In this document: piece after piece, positions 17,061-26,200 of the stretch
How positions within the stretch are numbered: position 1 is the stretch's first letter
Layout: every line of letters begins with the position of its first letter
Source: Clostridiales bacterium
Lineage (GTDB): Bacteria; Bacillota; Clostridia; Oscillospirales; Acutalibacteraceae
Length of the DNA: 64,000 nt
Reading direction: 5' to 3'
NCBI GenBank assembly: GCA_012839185.1
Contig: DUNU01000019.1
Location: forward strand, 1 to 64,000
Made by a program: the position numbers and the translations under genes
Notes under the pieces: model-generated
The model's database searches: none
Seen by the model: only the letters and a program-made list of their open reading frames with translations
What the model was told of the DNA's origin: nothing

Positions 17061-17404
17061 TGGTGGAGATGGCGGGAGTCGAACCCGCGTCCGAAAAATC
17101 ATTCACACGACCTTCTACGAGCGTAGTCAATTGTTCGCTCTCCCCTTGACACCACAATTAACAAAGGTGTTTTCGGGCAGCCCTGTTATGCATGACAGGT
17201 TACAAGGCGGTGTACCTGTTCACGTGCACTACTAAATGACGCTCAGACCGAAGCCGTAGTCCTCTTCGGCAGAACGGGCTACATTAAGCAGCCTTTAAAG
17301 AATAATTGTTGTCGTTTATTTTAGACAATTGCGACTTTTAAGAGTGTTCGCTACTCTGCTCGCTTATCCTGCTTCAAAAATCCCGTCGAAATCCTTTCAT
17401 CCCC
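17061..17404 (-). ncRNA. ssrA: tmRNA (transfer-messenger RNA)
   Basis: Minus-strand tmRNA of about 344 nt. The 5' end GGGGATG pairs with CATCTCC next to the encoded ACCA at 17061. The T-arm GGGTTCGACTCCC and the 5' tRNA-like sequence GATTTCGACGGG are conserved. The tag reading frame is 17284-17319 and encodes NDNNYSLKAA before TAA. By alignment with the usual GCA-AAC-GAC start, the resume triplet here is ATA, giving an Ile-first tag. It is the last gene after smpB and works with SmpB to rescue stalled ribosomes. Confidence 0.95.
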
Positions 17405-17417
17405 ATAAAAATGGAGA

Positions 17418-17891
17418 TTATTCTCCGGATTTATCCCGCATACTTCTTTCGATATTGCGTTGTGCATCACGCTCGGCAGCGACTTCTCGTTTGTCGTAAA
17501 GTTTTTTGCCTTTGCACACGCCTATCTGCACTTTCGCACGTCCTTTTTTGAAGTATACGCTCAATGGTATTATAGCATAACCCTGCTGTTTTGTCAAGCC
17601 GAAGAGTTTGTTGATTTCCTTTTTGTGCATCAACAGTCGGCGGACTCTCATTGGTTCACGGTTGAATATATTTCCCTGTTCGTATGGGGAAATATGCATA
17701 CCGTTTACCAGTATTTCTCCGTTGATTATGTTACACCAAGAGTCCTTTAAGTTCAATCTGCCTTGACGGACGGATTTGACTTCCGTGCCGACAAGTTCTA
17801 TACCGCATTCGTATGTTTCGAGTACAAAATAATCGTGATAAGCCTTGCGATTTGTCGCAACCGGCTTGCCGTCGGGGTTCATTGTTGACAC
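17418..17891 (-). CDS. smpB: SsrA-binding protein SmpB
   Basis: SmpB binds tmRNA and mimics the missing anticodon arm during trans-translation. The 157-residue protein has family motifs [35 protein letters not shown] and the basic C-terminal tail ([16 protein letters not shown]) that forms a helix in the mRNA path. It begins [17 protein letters not shown] after AAAGGAGG. It lies 13 bp upstream of ssrA on the same strand, the usual partnership. Confidence 0.96.
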   Translation of the reverse strand: MSTMNPDGKPVATNRKAYHDYFVLETYECGIELVGTEVKSVRQGRLNLKDSWCNIINGEILVNGMHISPYEQGNIFNREPMRVRRLLMHKKEINKLFGLTKQQGYAIIPLSVYFKKGRAKVQIGVCKGKKLYDKREVAAERDAQRNIERSMRDKSGE

Positions 17892-17937
17892 GGAAATCCT
17901 CCTTTACTTGTTATATATGAATAATCAGGTTAATACC

Positions 17938-19620
17938 TTACATTTCTTCGGGTGCTGTGATTTTAAGTAATGCAAATACATTCGCAAGAACTTGTTTTGT
18001 GCATTTGCAAAGGTAAAGTCTTGCCGTTTTGAGATCGACATCATCGCAGTCGCAGCGGCAGGCGTTGTAGAACTTATGGAATAATGTGGCAAGGTCATAG
18101 ACATAGCGGGTAATTTTTGAGGGATCAAGTTGTTTTGCCGCATTGATAACCTCGTCGGTAAGTCCCGCGATATGACGTATAAGTTCTTTTTCGGCATCAT
18201 GAGTAAGATTGTTAAGTTGCTCGGCTGTCGCGTTTATTGAGCCTGCTCCCGATTTTTCGAGAATGCTGCAAATTCTTGCATGGGCATATTGGCAGTAATA
18301 AACGGGGTTTTGTGAGGATTTTTCAACCGCCAAATCAATGTTAAAGTCGCAGTGGGTATTGGCTTCACGGCGGTTAAACTCAAATCTTGCGGCATCTGTC
18401 GAAACCTCGTCAAGAAGGGTAACAAGAGTTATCGCTTTGCCGGAACGTTTGGAGGCTTTGATGACTTCACCCTGCATATTGATAAGACGAACCATCTGCA
18501 TCAAAACGACCTGAAGCCTGTCTGAATCAACACCGAGAGCGTTAAGAGCAGCCTTCAGTCTCGGAATATAACCGTGGTGGTCAGCACCCAAAACGTCTAT
18601 AGCAATATCAAAATTACGGACTGCAAGTTTGTTGTAGTGATAGGCAATGTCGGGGACGATATATGTCGGAATACCGTTTGAACGAACCAATACGAAATCT
18701 TTATCGCAACCGAAATCGGTAGCCTTGAACCATAAAGCACCTTCGGATTCATAGGTATGTCCGCTGTTTTTAAGCAGTTCAATCGTGCGGTCAACTTCGC
18801 CGTTATTGTGCAAAGTGCTTTCTTTGAACCATGTGTTATATTCAATTCGATAAGCCATCAAATCACGGCGTAAACCTTCGATATTTAGGGGCAATGCAAA
18901 GTCAACGAGAGCATTTTTTCTTTCGTTTTCGTCCGTATTGATATACTTATCACCGTATTTTTTTGCGAAATTTTCGGCATGAGCCGTAATATCGGCACCC
19001 TGATAGGCATCTTCGGGCATTTCAACCTCTTCTCCGAAATGCTGACGGTAACGAATGTCAAGAGAAAGAGCGAATTTTTCAATCTGGTTGCCTGCATCGT
19101 TCACATAAAACTCACGCTCGGCGTAATATCCCGCCCAAGTGAGAACCTCGGCAAGCGTGTCGCCCAAAGCACCGCCTCTGGCATTGCCCACATGCATGGG
19201 GCCTGTCGGGTTTGCTGATACAAATTCAACAAGGACTTTTTTGCCGTTTCCGAAATCGGAATGTCCGTAGGTTTCTCTTTTTTTGCCGACATCAAGGAGA
19301 ATATCGGAATAATAATTCTCGCCCAAAGTAAAGTTAATGAAACCCGCACCTGCAATGGTTGCGGTCTTGAAATATGTATTTTCAAGCTTCAGGTTTTTTA
19401 CGATAATATCCGCAATTTTCGGTGGAGCCATGCGGAAAATTCTTGCTCCCGCCATAGCAATATTAGTAGAATAATCTCCGTGGGAACGGTCGGCGGGAAT
19501 TTCTATCTGAATTTCGGGCATATCGTTTTCGGGAAGTTGTCCCGAATTCATTGCTTCTTTTACTGCCGATTCGATACAGGTTTTAAGTTGTAATTCGGCA
19601 TTTTTTACTATATTACTCAT
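17938..19620 (-). CDS. argS: Arginine--tRNA ligase
   Basis: This class I synthetase of 560 residues charges tRNA-Arg. It shows the N-terminal additional domain (IQIEIPADRSHGDYSTNIAM), the HIGH-type motif in NPTGPMHVGNARGG and the C-terminal DALR anticodon-binding domain (QYAHARICSILEKSG). A classic KMSKS is degenerate (KRSGKAITL), as is usual in ArgRS. It belongs to the minus-strand ddl-DUF1934-ACT-PFL-argS-smpB run. Confidence 0.96.
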   Translation of the reverse strand: MSNIVKNAELQLKTCIESAVKEAMNSGQLPENDMPEIQIEIPADRSHGDYSTNIAMAGARIFRMAPPKIADIIVKNLKLENTYFKTATIAGAGFINFTLGENYYSDILLDVGKKRETYGHSDFGNGKKVLVEFVSANPTGPMHVGNARGGALGDTLAEVLTWAGYYAEREFYVNDAGNQIEKFALSLDIRYRQHFGEEVEMPEDAYQGADITAHAENFAKKYGDKYINTDENERKNALVDFALPLNIEGLRRDLMAYRIEYNTWFKESTLHNNGEVDRTIELLKNSGHTYESEGALWFKATDFGCDKDFVLVRSNGIPTYIVPDIAYHYNKLAVRNFDIAIDVLGADHHGYIPRLKAALNALGVDSDRLQVVLMQMVRLINMQGEVIKASKRSGKAITLVTLLDEVSTDAARFEFNRREANTHCDFNIDLAVEKSSQNPVYYCQYAHARICSILEKSGAGSINATAEQLNNLTHDAEKELIRHIAGLTDEVINAAKQLDPSKITRYVYDLATLFHKFYNACRCDCDDVDLKTARLYLCKCTKQVLANVFALLKITAPEEM

Positions 19621-19636
19621 ATCATATCCTGTTGTG

Positions 19637-20983
19637 TTAATTTTTAAGCGAGTGGATTGGTGCAGGGATTCTTCCTCCGCGATTTATGAAAACTTCGCTT
19701 GATTCTTTGTGTACCGGCATTACGGGGGCAGTACCCAAAAGTCCGCCGAAATCAATCATATCACCGCATTTTGCATTCTTTGCGGGAATAATTCTGACTG
19801 CGGTTGTTTTGTTGTTTATCATTCCGATAGCCGCTTCGTCCGCAATAATAGCCGAAATTGTCGAGGCGGGAGTGTCGTCGGGAACGGCAATCATATCAAG
19901 TCCGACAGAACATACGCAGGTCATTGCTTCGAGTTTGTCAAGAGTAAGTGTACCCTTGTTTGCAGCGGCAATCATACCTTCGTCTTCGGAAACCGGAATA
20001 AAAGCACCTGACAAACCGCCGACATGACTTGACGCGAATGAGCCGCCTTTTTTGACAGCATCGTTTAATATTGCAAGTGCTGCGGTAGTTCCGTGTGTGC
20101 CGCAGGTTTCAAGTCCCATTGCCTCTAAAATACGGGCAACCGAATCGCCTTTTGCGGGGGTGGGAGCCAATGACAGGTCAACGATACCCAAGGGCATATC
20201 AAGCCGTTTTGCAGCCTCCATTGCGACCATCTGACCGACGCGTGTAATCTTGAATGCTGTCTTTTTAATGGTTTCGGCAAGTTCGTCAAAGGGCAGTTCG
20301 GGATGATTTTTTATTGCGGAATATACGACACCCGGACCGCTTACACCGACATTTATCTGACTTTCGTGCTGACCTACACCGTGAAATGCACCCGCCATAA
20401 AGGGATTATCTTCAACCGCATTTGCAAAAACAACAAGTTTCGCACAACCCATATCGGATAAATCGGCCGTTTTCTTAATGACTTCTCCCATCATTTTTAC
20501 GGCATCCATATCAATTCCCGAACGAGTTGAGCCGACATTTACGCTTGAACATACAAGATTGGTGGCAGCAAGTGCTTCGGGTATGGATGAAATAAGTTTG
20601 CAGTCGGATATTGTCAGACCGCCGTGAACGAGGGCAGAAAAACCGCCGATAAAATTAACACCGCAAGCGTCGGCGGCTTTGTCGAGAGCAACGGCAAGAG
20701 GAACAAAACGGTCTGCATCGCAAACCGCACCGACCAATGAAATCGGAGTAACCGAAATTCGCTTGTTGACAATCGGAATACCGAACTCGGTTTCGATGTC
20801 CTGACCGGTTTTTACAAGATTTTGAGCTTTTTTGCAGATTTTGTCATAGATTTTATCTGCGACTTTATCTATATTTTCACCCGCACAATCAAGCAGATTT
20901 ATACCCATCGTGATGGTACGAACATCAAGATGTTGGCGGTCAATCATTTCAATTGTACTGATAATATCGGAATGGTTAAGCAT
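19637..20983 (-). CDS. PFL-family protein (UPF0210/DUF711)
   Basis: This 448-residue protein belongs to the conserved PFL/DUF711 family, structurally related to glycyl-radical-enzyme-like barrels but without known activity. Recognisable parts are [21 protein letters not shown] at the N-terminus, [27 protein letters not shown] and the C-terminal [12 protein letters not shown]. In many Clostridia it is paired with a small ACT-domain gene, as here with the gene at 21005. It may be regulated by amino acid binding through that partner, which is inference. Confidence 0.9.
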   Translation of the reverse strand: MLNHSDIISTIEMIDRQHLDVRTITMGINLLDCAGENIDKVADKIYDKICKKAQNLVKTGQDIETEFGIPIVNKRISVTPISLVGAVCDADRFVPLAVALDKAADACGVNFIGGFSALVHGGLTISDCKLISSIPEALAATNLVCSSVNVGSTRSGIDMDAVKMMGEVIKKTADLSDMGCAKLVVFANAVEDNPFMAGAFHGVGQHESQINVGVSGPGVVYSAIKNHPELPFDELAETIKKTAFKITRVGQMVAMEAAKRLDMPLGIVDLSLAPTPAKGDSVARILEAMGLETCGTHGTTAALAILNDAVKKGGSFASSHVGGLSGAFIPVSEDEGMIAAANKGTLTLDKLEAMTCVCSVGLDMIAVPDDTPASTISAIIADEAAIGMINNKTTAVRIIPAKNAKCGDMIDFGGLLGTAPVMPVHKESSEVFINRGGRIPAPIHSLKN

Positions 20984-21004
20984 ATTATTTTCCTTTGATA
21001 TTTC

Positions 21005-21274
21005 TTAAATTCGATGCATGGCACTAAAGAGGTCTTCTCGCTGAATGCGGATATTAAGCCCCATTGCCTCACCTTTTTTGTTGAGCGAACAGGAAAGTTC
21101 GTCAAAACTTACCGTACAGTCAGACGTGTCAACAAGCATTGTCATCGTGAAAAAGTCCTGCATAACGGTCTGAGAAATATCGAGAATATTGTTATCATAA
21201 CTTGCCAAAAGCAAGCATACTTCGGCAATAATTCCTTTTCTGTCTTTACCTAAAACGGTTACTATAGCTTTCAA
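21005..21274 (-). CDS. ACT-domain protein (UPF0237)
   Basis: A single ACT domain of 89 residues (MKAIVTVLGKDRKGIIAEVC) fills the protein. ACT domains bind amino acids and regulate partner proteins. It directly precedes the PFL-family gene, with 21 bp between, and the pair is a recurrent neighbourhood in Bacillota. The protein has no catalytic residues, consistent with a regulatory subunit. Confidence 0.9.
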   Translation of the reverse strand: MKAIVTVLGKDRKGIIAEVCLLLASYDNNILDISQTVMQDFFTMTMLVDTSDCTVSFDELSCSLNKKGEAMGLNIRIQREDLFSAMHRI

Positions 21275-21283
21275 AACAATCTC

Positions 21284-21712
21284 CTATTCTCCGATTTCAA
21301 AAAAGAAATCATGCGTATCTTCGTTTTCTTTGTCCGCATCCGATACATAAATGCAATGCACGGAGCCGTTTAATTTTTCATCTAAAATTGCCTCAATTTT
21401 TTCGCCGAAAAAATCAATATATACATCCCCGTAAGGCGTGTTTATTTTCGATTTTGAAATAATGCCTTGTTTAATATACAGCGACATCGGGTTTTTGCCG
21501 AATCTGAGAAGTAAAATCTTACTATCCCGATATTTCAATTCGTAGTCGCAAAAATCTTCATCTGATTTTGTATTAAAATTTATCGAAAAATTTTCGGGAG
21601 TACCGCTGATCTGACCGATAAAACTTGAGGAATATTCTTCACCGTCGCCGTGTTTTACGGTGAGAGTAATTTTCTTTTGCATATCAAATTCGGCGGGCAA
21701 GGGCAAATTCAA
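21284..21712 (-). CDS. DUF1934 beta-barrel protein
   Basis: This 142-residue protein has alternating strands with the DUF1934 pattern (KKITLTVKHGDGEEYSSSFIG, and a later KINTPYGDVYIDFFGEKIEA), a calycin-like small beta barrel (YwiB in Bacillus). In Bacillus and many Clostridia such genes lie near argS, as here. It overlaps the end of ddl by 29 bp in another frame, suggesting translational coupling. Its ligand is unknown. Confidence 0.82.
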   Translation of the reverse strand: MNLPLPAEFDMQKKITLTVKHGDGEEYSSSFIGQISGTPENFSINFNTKSDEDFCDYELKYRDSKILLLRFGKNPMSLYIKQGIISKSKINTPYGDVYIDFFGEKIEAILDEKLNGSVHCIYVSDADKENEDTHDFFFEIGE

Positions 21713-22724
21713 TGAGTTTTGTGATTAAGTCAGAATATGAAATTCCGCTTATTCCGAAAAGAGAGGGATACATACTTATACTTGTAAATCCGGGTATGGT
21801 ATTAAGTTCGTTAAAATAAATCTCATTTTTTTCGGTTAAGAAAAAGTCGATGCGGGAAAGACCGGAACATCCCATTATCTTGTATATTTCAATGGCGGCA
21901 ATCTGAATCCGAGCCTCCACCTTTTTGTCGATATTTGCCGGAATTTCGATTTTGCTTTCGTTTATATATTTCGAGTCATAGTCGTAAAACTCACCGCAGG
22001 CAATGACCGAACCGACACGGGAGGCGATGGGTGCTTCGTTTCCCAGAACCGCACATTCAACTTCAAGTCCGACAATTGCTTCTTCAAAAACGACTTTTCT
22101 GTCGTGAGTGAAAGCAAGGTTTGCGGCATTTATAAGACCTTCACGATTTTTTGCTTTTGAAACTCCGACGGATGAGCCGGCGTTTGCAGGCTTGACGAAT
22201 ATCGGGAAACCGAGTTTTGCAATTGTCATGTCGATAAACTCATCGTCAAAATCAATATCAAGACAAGAAGTCCATTTCGCTTGCTTTATTCCCACATAAT
22301 CAGCCATAACATTTGTTATTTGCTTGTCCATAGACATGGCGGAGGAGAGCATATCACAGCCGACAAACGGAATACCGCAGAGGGTTAAAAATCCTTGAAT
22401 TGTCCCGTCTTCACCGTTTTTTCCGTGAAGAACGGGGAATACACAGTCAACATGAATTCGTTTGATTTCTTCGCCGAACAGGAGCAAATCTTTAGAACCG
22501 TAAGTCATATCGAACTGACATTTTTCGCAGTCATGACCGATCCATTTATCGTTTTGAATATCTTTTATATCACCGCTGTATCTGAACCACTCGCCCTGTT
22601 TTGTGATTCCTATCATGATGACATTGAATTTTTCTTTATTTATATTTTTAATTATTGAAGTGGCAGAAACGAGTGATACGTCGTGTTCACTTGATTTTCC
22701 GCCGAAAACAACAGCAATATTCAT
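21684..22724 (-). CDS. ddl: D-alanine--D-alanine ligase
   Basis: This 346-residue ATP-grasp enzyme makes the D-Ala-D-Ala dipeptide for peptidoglycan. It begins MNIAVVFGGKSSEHDVSLVS (family N-terminus) and contains HGKNGEDGTIQGFL, the ATP-grasp VKPANAGSSVGVSKA and the C-terminal EIYFNELNTIPGFT active-site region. Resistance-type D-Ala-D-Lac ligases share the fold, but there is no van cluster here. It is the first gene of the operon and its promoter is at 22757-22785. Confidence 0.93.
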   Translation of the reverse strand: MNIAVVFGGKSSEHDVSLVSATSIIKNINKEKFNVIMIGITKQGEWFRYSGDIKDIQNDKWIGHDCEKCQFDMTYGSKDLLLFGEEIKRIHVDCVFPVLHGKNGEDGTIQGFLTLCGIPFVGCDMLSSAMSMDKQITNVMADYVGIKQAKWTSCLDIDFDDEFIDMTIAKLGFPIFVKPANAGSSVGVSKAKNREGLINAANLAFTHDRKVVFEEAIVGLEVECAVLGNEAPIASRVGSVIACGEFYDYDSKYINESKIEIPANIDKKVEARIQIAAIEIYKIMGCSGLSRIDFFLTEKNEIYFNELNTIPGFTSISMYPSLFGISGISYSDLITKLIEFALARRI

Positions 22725-22756
22725 AAAACATCTCTTTTCACGATTACTGACTGATT

Positions 22757-22785
22757 ATTATATCACAATTTTGAGAAAATTGCAA
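22757..22785 (-). promoter_or_regulatory. Sigma-A promoter of the ddl operon
   Basis: On the minus strand TTGCAA (22780-22785) and TATAAT (22757-22762) have a 17-bp spacer. Its -35 box abuts that of the divergent promoter at 22786. Confidence 0.82.
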
Positions 22786-22814
22786 TTGATTTATTTTTCA
22801 AACTATGATATAAT
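22786..22814 (+). promoter_or_regulatory. Sigma-A promoter of the ybaK-U32 genes
   Basis: TTGATT (22786-22791) and TATAAT (22809-22814) have a 17-bp spacer, 30 bp before the ATG at 22845. The -35 hexamer is directly adjacent to that of the divergent ddl promoter. Confidence 0.8.
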
Positions 22815-22844
22815 ATACAGAGCAAATTTGTATAAGGTGATAAC

Positions 22845-23417
22845 ATGTATATTGCGTCGGCTTCAAAAAAAGGCAGACCGGCTGATTTTGAAAAGAGACT
22901 GAAAAAAGAGCAGAAAGTATATGAAATGCTCGATAACCTCGGGATAGAATACGATTATGTAGACCATGATGAAGCGATGACAATCGAGGCTTGTAAGGAC
23001 ATTGAAAAGGTTTTGGGTGTCGGAATTTGCAAGAATCTCTTTCTCTGCAATCGTCAGAAAACCGATTTTTATCTTCTTCTGATTGACGGGAACAAACGTT
23101 TCAAAACTTCCGTTGTGTCAAAAATTATCGGTACATCCCGTCTTTCTTTCGGCGATGCCGACAATATGCTCGAACTTTTTGATATTACCCCCGGCAGTCT
23201 GTCCGTGTTCGGTCTGATGAATGATACGCAAAATCGTGTTAAATTGCTTATTGACAAGAGTGTGCTGGGCAGTGATTATTTCGGCTGTCACCCGTGCATA
23301 AACACAAGCACTCTGAAGATAAAAACTGCGGATATTATTGAAAAATGTATTCCCTTTATGGCTCACGAGCCGATGATAATTGAAATACCCGAAGAGGCGG
23401 AAAATGACAGTCAATAA
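22845..23417 (+). CDS. YbaK/EbsC-family aminoacyl-tRNA deacylase
   Basis: This 190-residue protein belongs to the YbaK/ProX editing-domain family, which hydrolyses mischarged tRNA such as Ala- or Cys-tRNAPro. Family elements include IEYDYVDHDEAMTIE, a conserved Lys in CKNLFLC, LLIDGNKRFK and GSLSVFGLMND. The GxxP-like substrate loop is present as CHPCINTSTLKI. It is closest to the ProX subgroup of free-standing prolyl-tRNA deacylases; the tRNA target is inference. AAGGTGATAAC precedes the ATG. Confidence 0.85.
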   Translation: MYIASASKKGRPADFEKRLKKEQKVYEMLDNLGIEYDYVDHDEAMTIEACKDIEKVLGVGICKNLFLCNRQKTDFYLLLIDGNKRFKTSVVSKIIGTSRLSFGDADNMLELFDITPGSLSVFGLMNDTQNRVKLLIDKSVLGSDYFGCHPCINTSTLKIKTADIIEKCIPFMAHEPMIIEIPEEAENDSQ

Positions 23418-24606
23418 ACCCGAATTGCTTGCTCCCGCCGGCGACTTTGAATGCTTAAATACGGCGATAAATTTCGGAGCCGATGCGATATATTGCGGCG
23501 GCGATTTTATGCAGATGCGTGCCGAAAAGGTCGGTTTTACCCGTGAAGATTTGAAAAAAGCGGCAGAAATTAAGCATAAGGCGAGGAAAAAACTTTATGT
23601 GACGGTCAACTGTTTTGCGAAAAATTCTGAGATTGAGCCGCTTAAAGAATATGCAAAATACTTGTATGAAATCGGTGCAGACGCAGCGATTGTTTCGGAC
23701 ATCGGTGTATTGGATGTCATCAAAAAAACAACTCCCGATATGCCTGTTCATATCAGCACTCAGGCAAATTGCACGAACTATCAAAGTGCGAATGTTTATT
23801 ATAATTTGGGTGCTTCACGTATTGTTCTTGCTCGTGAACTGAGCATTGAAGACATTGCCGTCCTTCGAGCAAATACTCCGAAAGAACTCGAACTTGAGGC
23901 TTTTGTTCACGGTGCGATGTGCATGTCATATTCGGGAAGATGTCTGATAAGTTCATTTCTCAATAACCGAAGCGGCAACAGAGGAGAATGTACCCAGCCT
24001 TGCCGCTGGTCATATTATTTAGTTGAAAAAAAGCGACCGGATGAATATTTTGAAATTATCGAAGAAAATCAGGCAACTGCCGTCTTAAGCTCCAAAGACT
24101 TAAACTCGATTACTTTCCTTGATAAACTCGCGGATGCGGGAATTACGTCATTCAAGATTGAGGGCAGAATGAAGACTCCGTTTTATGTCGCAACTGCGGT
24201 AAATGCCTATCGCAGAGCCATTGACGGCGGAGATGTTGCCGAATTAAATGACGAACTTAATTGTATCAGCCACAGACCGTATTCAAGCGGATTTTACTTC
24301 GGTGAGCTTATAAACAACACCTTCAATGACGGGCTTTATCATTCAGATGCAAAATTTATCGGTGTAGTGAAATCCTGCGAAAACGGAGTGGCAAAAATTG
24401 AGATGCGTAACGCATTTTTTGTCGGCGATATACTTGAAATCGTCTCCCCCCATTTGCTGAAAAAGAGCATAAAGGTTGAAAAGATATTTAATTCTGAAGG
24501 TGAAGAAACCGACAGAGCAACTCTTGTTCAGGAAATTGTGTCCGTTCCCGTAACCGAAGATTTATACGCAGGCGACTTTTTAAGACGCAGAGAAACTTGC
24601 AACTGA
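23404..24606 (+). CDS. U32-family peptidase / RNA hydroxylation protein
   Basis: ATG 23404 is preferred because GAGGCGG lies just before it; it overlaps the ybaK-family gene by 14 bp. The 400-residue protein has the U32 pattern: PELLAPAGDFECLNTAINFG, GADAIYCGGD, the signature ELEAFVHGAMCMSYSGRCL and the Cys set in NRSGNRGECTQPCRWSY. Characterised relatives act in hydroxylation of tRNA (TrhP) or rRNA (RlhA) rather than, or besides, collagen breakdown. I favour tRNA/rRNA modification but the substrate is unproven. Confidence 0.88.
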   Translation: MTVNKPELLAPAGDFECLNTAINFGADAIYCGGDFMQMRAEKVGFTREDLKKAAEIKHKARKKLYVTVNCFAKNSEIEPLKEYAKYLYEIGADAAIVSDIGVLDVIKKTTPDMPVHISTQANCTNYQSANVYYNLGASRIVLARELSIEDIAVLRANTPKELELEAFVHGAMCMSYSGRCLISSFLNNRSGNRGECTQPCRWSYYLVEKKRPDEYFEIIEENQATAVLSSKDLNSITFLDKLADAGITSFKIEGRMKTPFYVATAVNAYRRAIDGGDVAELNDELNCISHRPYSSGFYFGELINNTFNDGLYHSDAKFIGVVKSCENGVAKIEMRNAFFVGDILEIVSPHLLKKSIKVEKIFNSEGEETDRATLVQEIVSVPVTEDLYAGDFLRRRETCN

Positions 24607-24675
24607 ATTTTAGAAATATAGGTGAAAGTCAATTGCATTTTCACCGCAGTAAAACTCTGAAAACAGGTGATATTT

Positions 24676-25140
24676 ATGAATAAACCGAAGGCTGTAAAGG
24701 GCTTGCCCGCAGTGTTATTCTATTTGGTACAGTTGACTTGGGGCTTGCCGGTTAATATAATCGGATTTCTCGTATTTCTGGTATGCAAGTTAAGAAAATG
24801 TCCTACCGAAAAATACTGCAATTCATTTATAACTTATGTTAAAAAGAAGAATTTCGGCGGCTTGTCAATGGGGTTGTTTATCTTTATCCGTGACGAGAAA
24901 GAGAAGAAAGTTTGGCTTCACGACACTAAAATTCATGAATACGGACATACAATTCAGGCACTTGTTCTGGGTGTGTTTTATTGGATTATTGTCGGCATCC
25001 CGTCGGCGATATGGTGCAACTTATTTGCAGGTTACAGAAAGAAAAACAATGTGTCTTACTACAAACTCTATTGCGAGTCGTGGGCGAATAACTGGGGACA
25101 AAAGTGGAGTGGCGAAAAACAAATCGAGACAAGACGCTGA
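24676..25140 (+). CDS. Small membrane protein with HExxH motif
   Basis: ATG 24676 with AGGTGATATTT gives a 154-residue protein. Two hydrophobic segments lie near residues 12-38 and 94-115. Between them is IHEYGHTIQ, an HExxH motif of zinc metallopeptidases, followed by a hydrophobic helix and later acidic residues (CESWANNWG) that could supply the third ligand. The size is far below standard gluzincin families. I do not recognise a characterised homologue; it may be a minimal membrane peptidase or a non-catalytic relative. Confidence 0.7.
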   Translation: MNKPKAVKGLPAVLFYLVQLTWGLPVNIIGFLVFLVCKLRKCPTEKYCNSFITYVKKKNFGGLSMGLFIFIRDEKEKKVWLHDTKIHEYGHTIQALVLGVFYWIIVGIPSAIWCNLFAGYRKKNNVSYYKLYCESWANNWGQKWSGEKQIETRR

Positions 25141-25175
25141 CTTAACGATATTTTGAGTATAGATGTAGTTAAATT

Positions 25176-26132
25176 ATGAATAGTGTGTATTATTTTTGCG
25201 GAGATGATGAGTTTTTAATCTCCTTTGAGTATAAAAAATTACTGTCCCGCTTAAAAACTGAGGACATTGATATTCGTGTTTTCGATATGACGGATATTGA
25301 TTTTGCGGATCTGAATAATGCCGTGATTTCGTTCCCGTTTATGTCTGATTATAACACCGTCGTGCTTAAGGATTTCAAACTTGACAAGGCGGTGAAAGAT
25401 GAAAAAAACCGCTTGATTTCAATAATTTCCGATATTCCCGATACCACAGTATTTATTATTCTCGATACCTCAAAAATAAAATCCGATGAGCATTTTAAGC
25501 ATGCCGATTTTATCAATGCGATTAAACAAAACGGCGAAATTGTAGAATGTAATGCAAAAAGTGACAAACAAATTGCGGGTATTTTGATTGGTGGTGCAAA
25601 AAAAAGAGGCAAACTTTTATCCGAAAAGAATGCCGCTTTAATTATCGAGTTGGTCGGTAACGACTTACTTACTCTTCAAAACGAGATTGATAAACTCTGT
25701 GCATATTGCGAAAAAGAGATTAAAGAGGATGATATACGTTTAGTTGTTGTCAAAACCGTTACCGCCGATGTCTTTGAACTCGGCTCAAATATCGTCAAAA
25801 AAAAGACCGATTCGGTCTATAAAGGGCTTAACAATCTGCTCTATCTTCGTACCGACGAAAAACTTATTTTAGGCACGCTTATTGCATTTTTTGCCGATAT
25901 TTATCGTCTTTGTCTGGTTGATAACCCGAGCGAACTTGATAACAAGTTTAATTATAAAAACGCCCGCCGACAACTTTATTACAAAAACGAGTTTGTCGGA
26001 GTATATTCGAAAAAACAATTCCAAAGTATTTTTGAATATCTGCAAAAAGCCGACAGAGAGTTAAAACGCTCCCCCGTACCCGCTTCTGTTACGCTGACAA
26101 CTCTTGTTGCAAATCTTCTCAATGTCCGCTGA
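25176..26132 (+). CDS. holA: DNA polymerase III subunit delta
   Basis: HolA is the clamp-loader subunit that opens the beta sliding clamp. The 318-residue protein shows the family N-terminus (NSVYYFCGDDEFLISFEYKK), a central AAA-like region (TVVLKDFKLD, TTVFIILDTS) and the C-terminal collar (LLYLRTDEKLILGTLIAFF). In many Clostridia holA lies between competence-related genes and rpsT; that context is absent here. The upstream gene encodes the small HExxH protein. Confidence 0.9.
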   Translation: MNSVYYFCGDDEFLISFEYKKLLSRLKTEDIDIRVFDMTDIDFADLNNAVISFPFMSDYNTVVLKDFKLDKAVKDEKNRLISIISDIPDTTVFIILDTSKIKSDEHFKHADFINAIKQNGEIVECNAKSDKQIAGILIGGAKKRGKLLSEKNAALIIELVGNDLLTLQNEIDKLCAYCEKEIKEDDIRLVVVKTVTADVFELGSNIVKKKTDSVYKGLNNLLYLRTDEKLILGTLIAFFADIYRLCLVDNPSELDNKFNYKNARRQLYYKNEFVGVYSKKQFQSIFEYLQKADRELKRSPVPASVTLTTLVANLLNVR

Positions 26133-26160
26133 CGGAAATTCTTATTACAAGCATTTATCA

Positions 26161-26192
26161 AAAAGAGCATTGCAACCGCAATGCCCTTTTTT
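26161..26192. terminator. Bidirectional terminator between holA and the aconitase X genes
   Basis: AGAGCATTGC and GCAATGCCCT form a stem with AACC loop, flanked by A and T runs. The convergent genes holA and the aconitase X small-subunit gene both end here. Confidence 0.85.
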
Positions 26193-26200
26193 GTTGTTTA

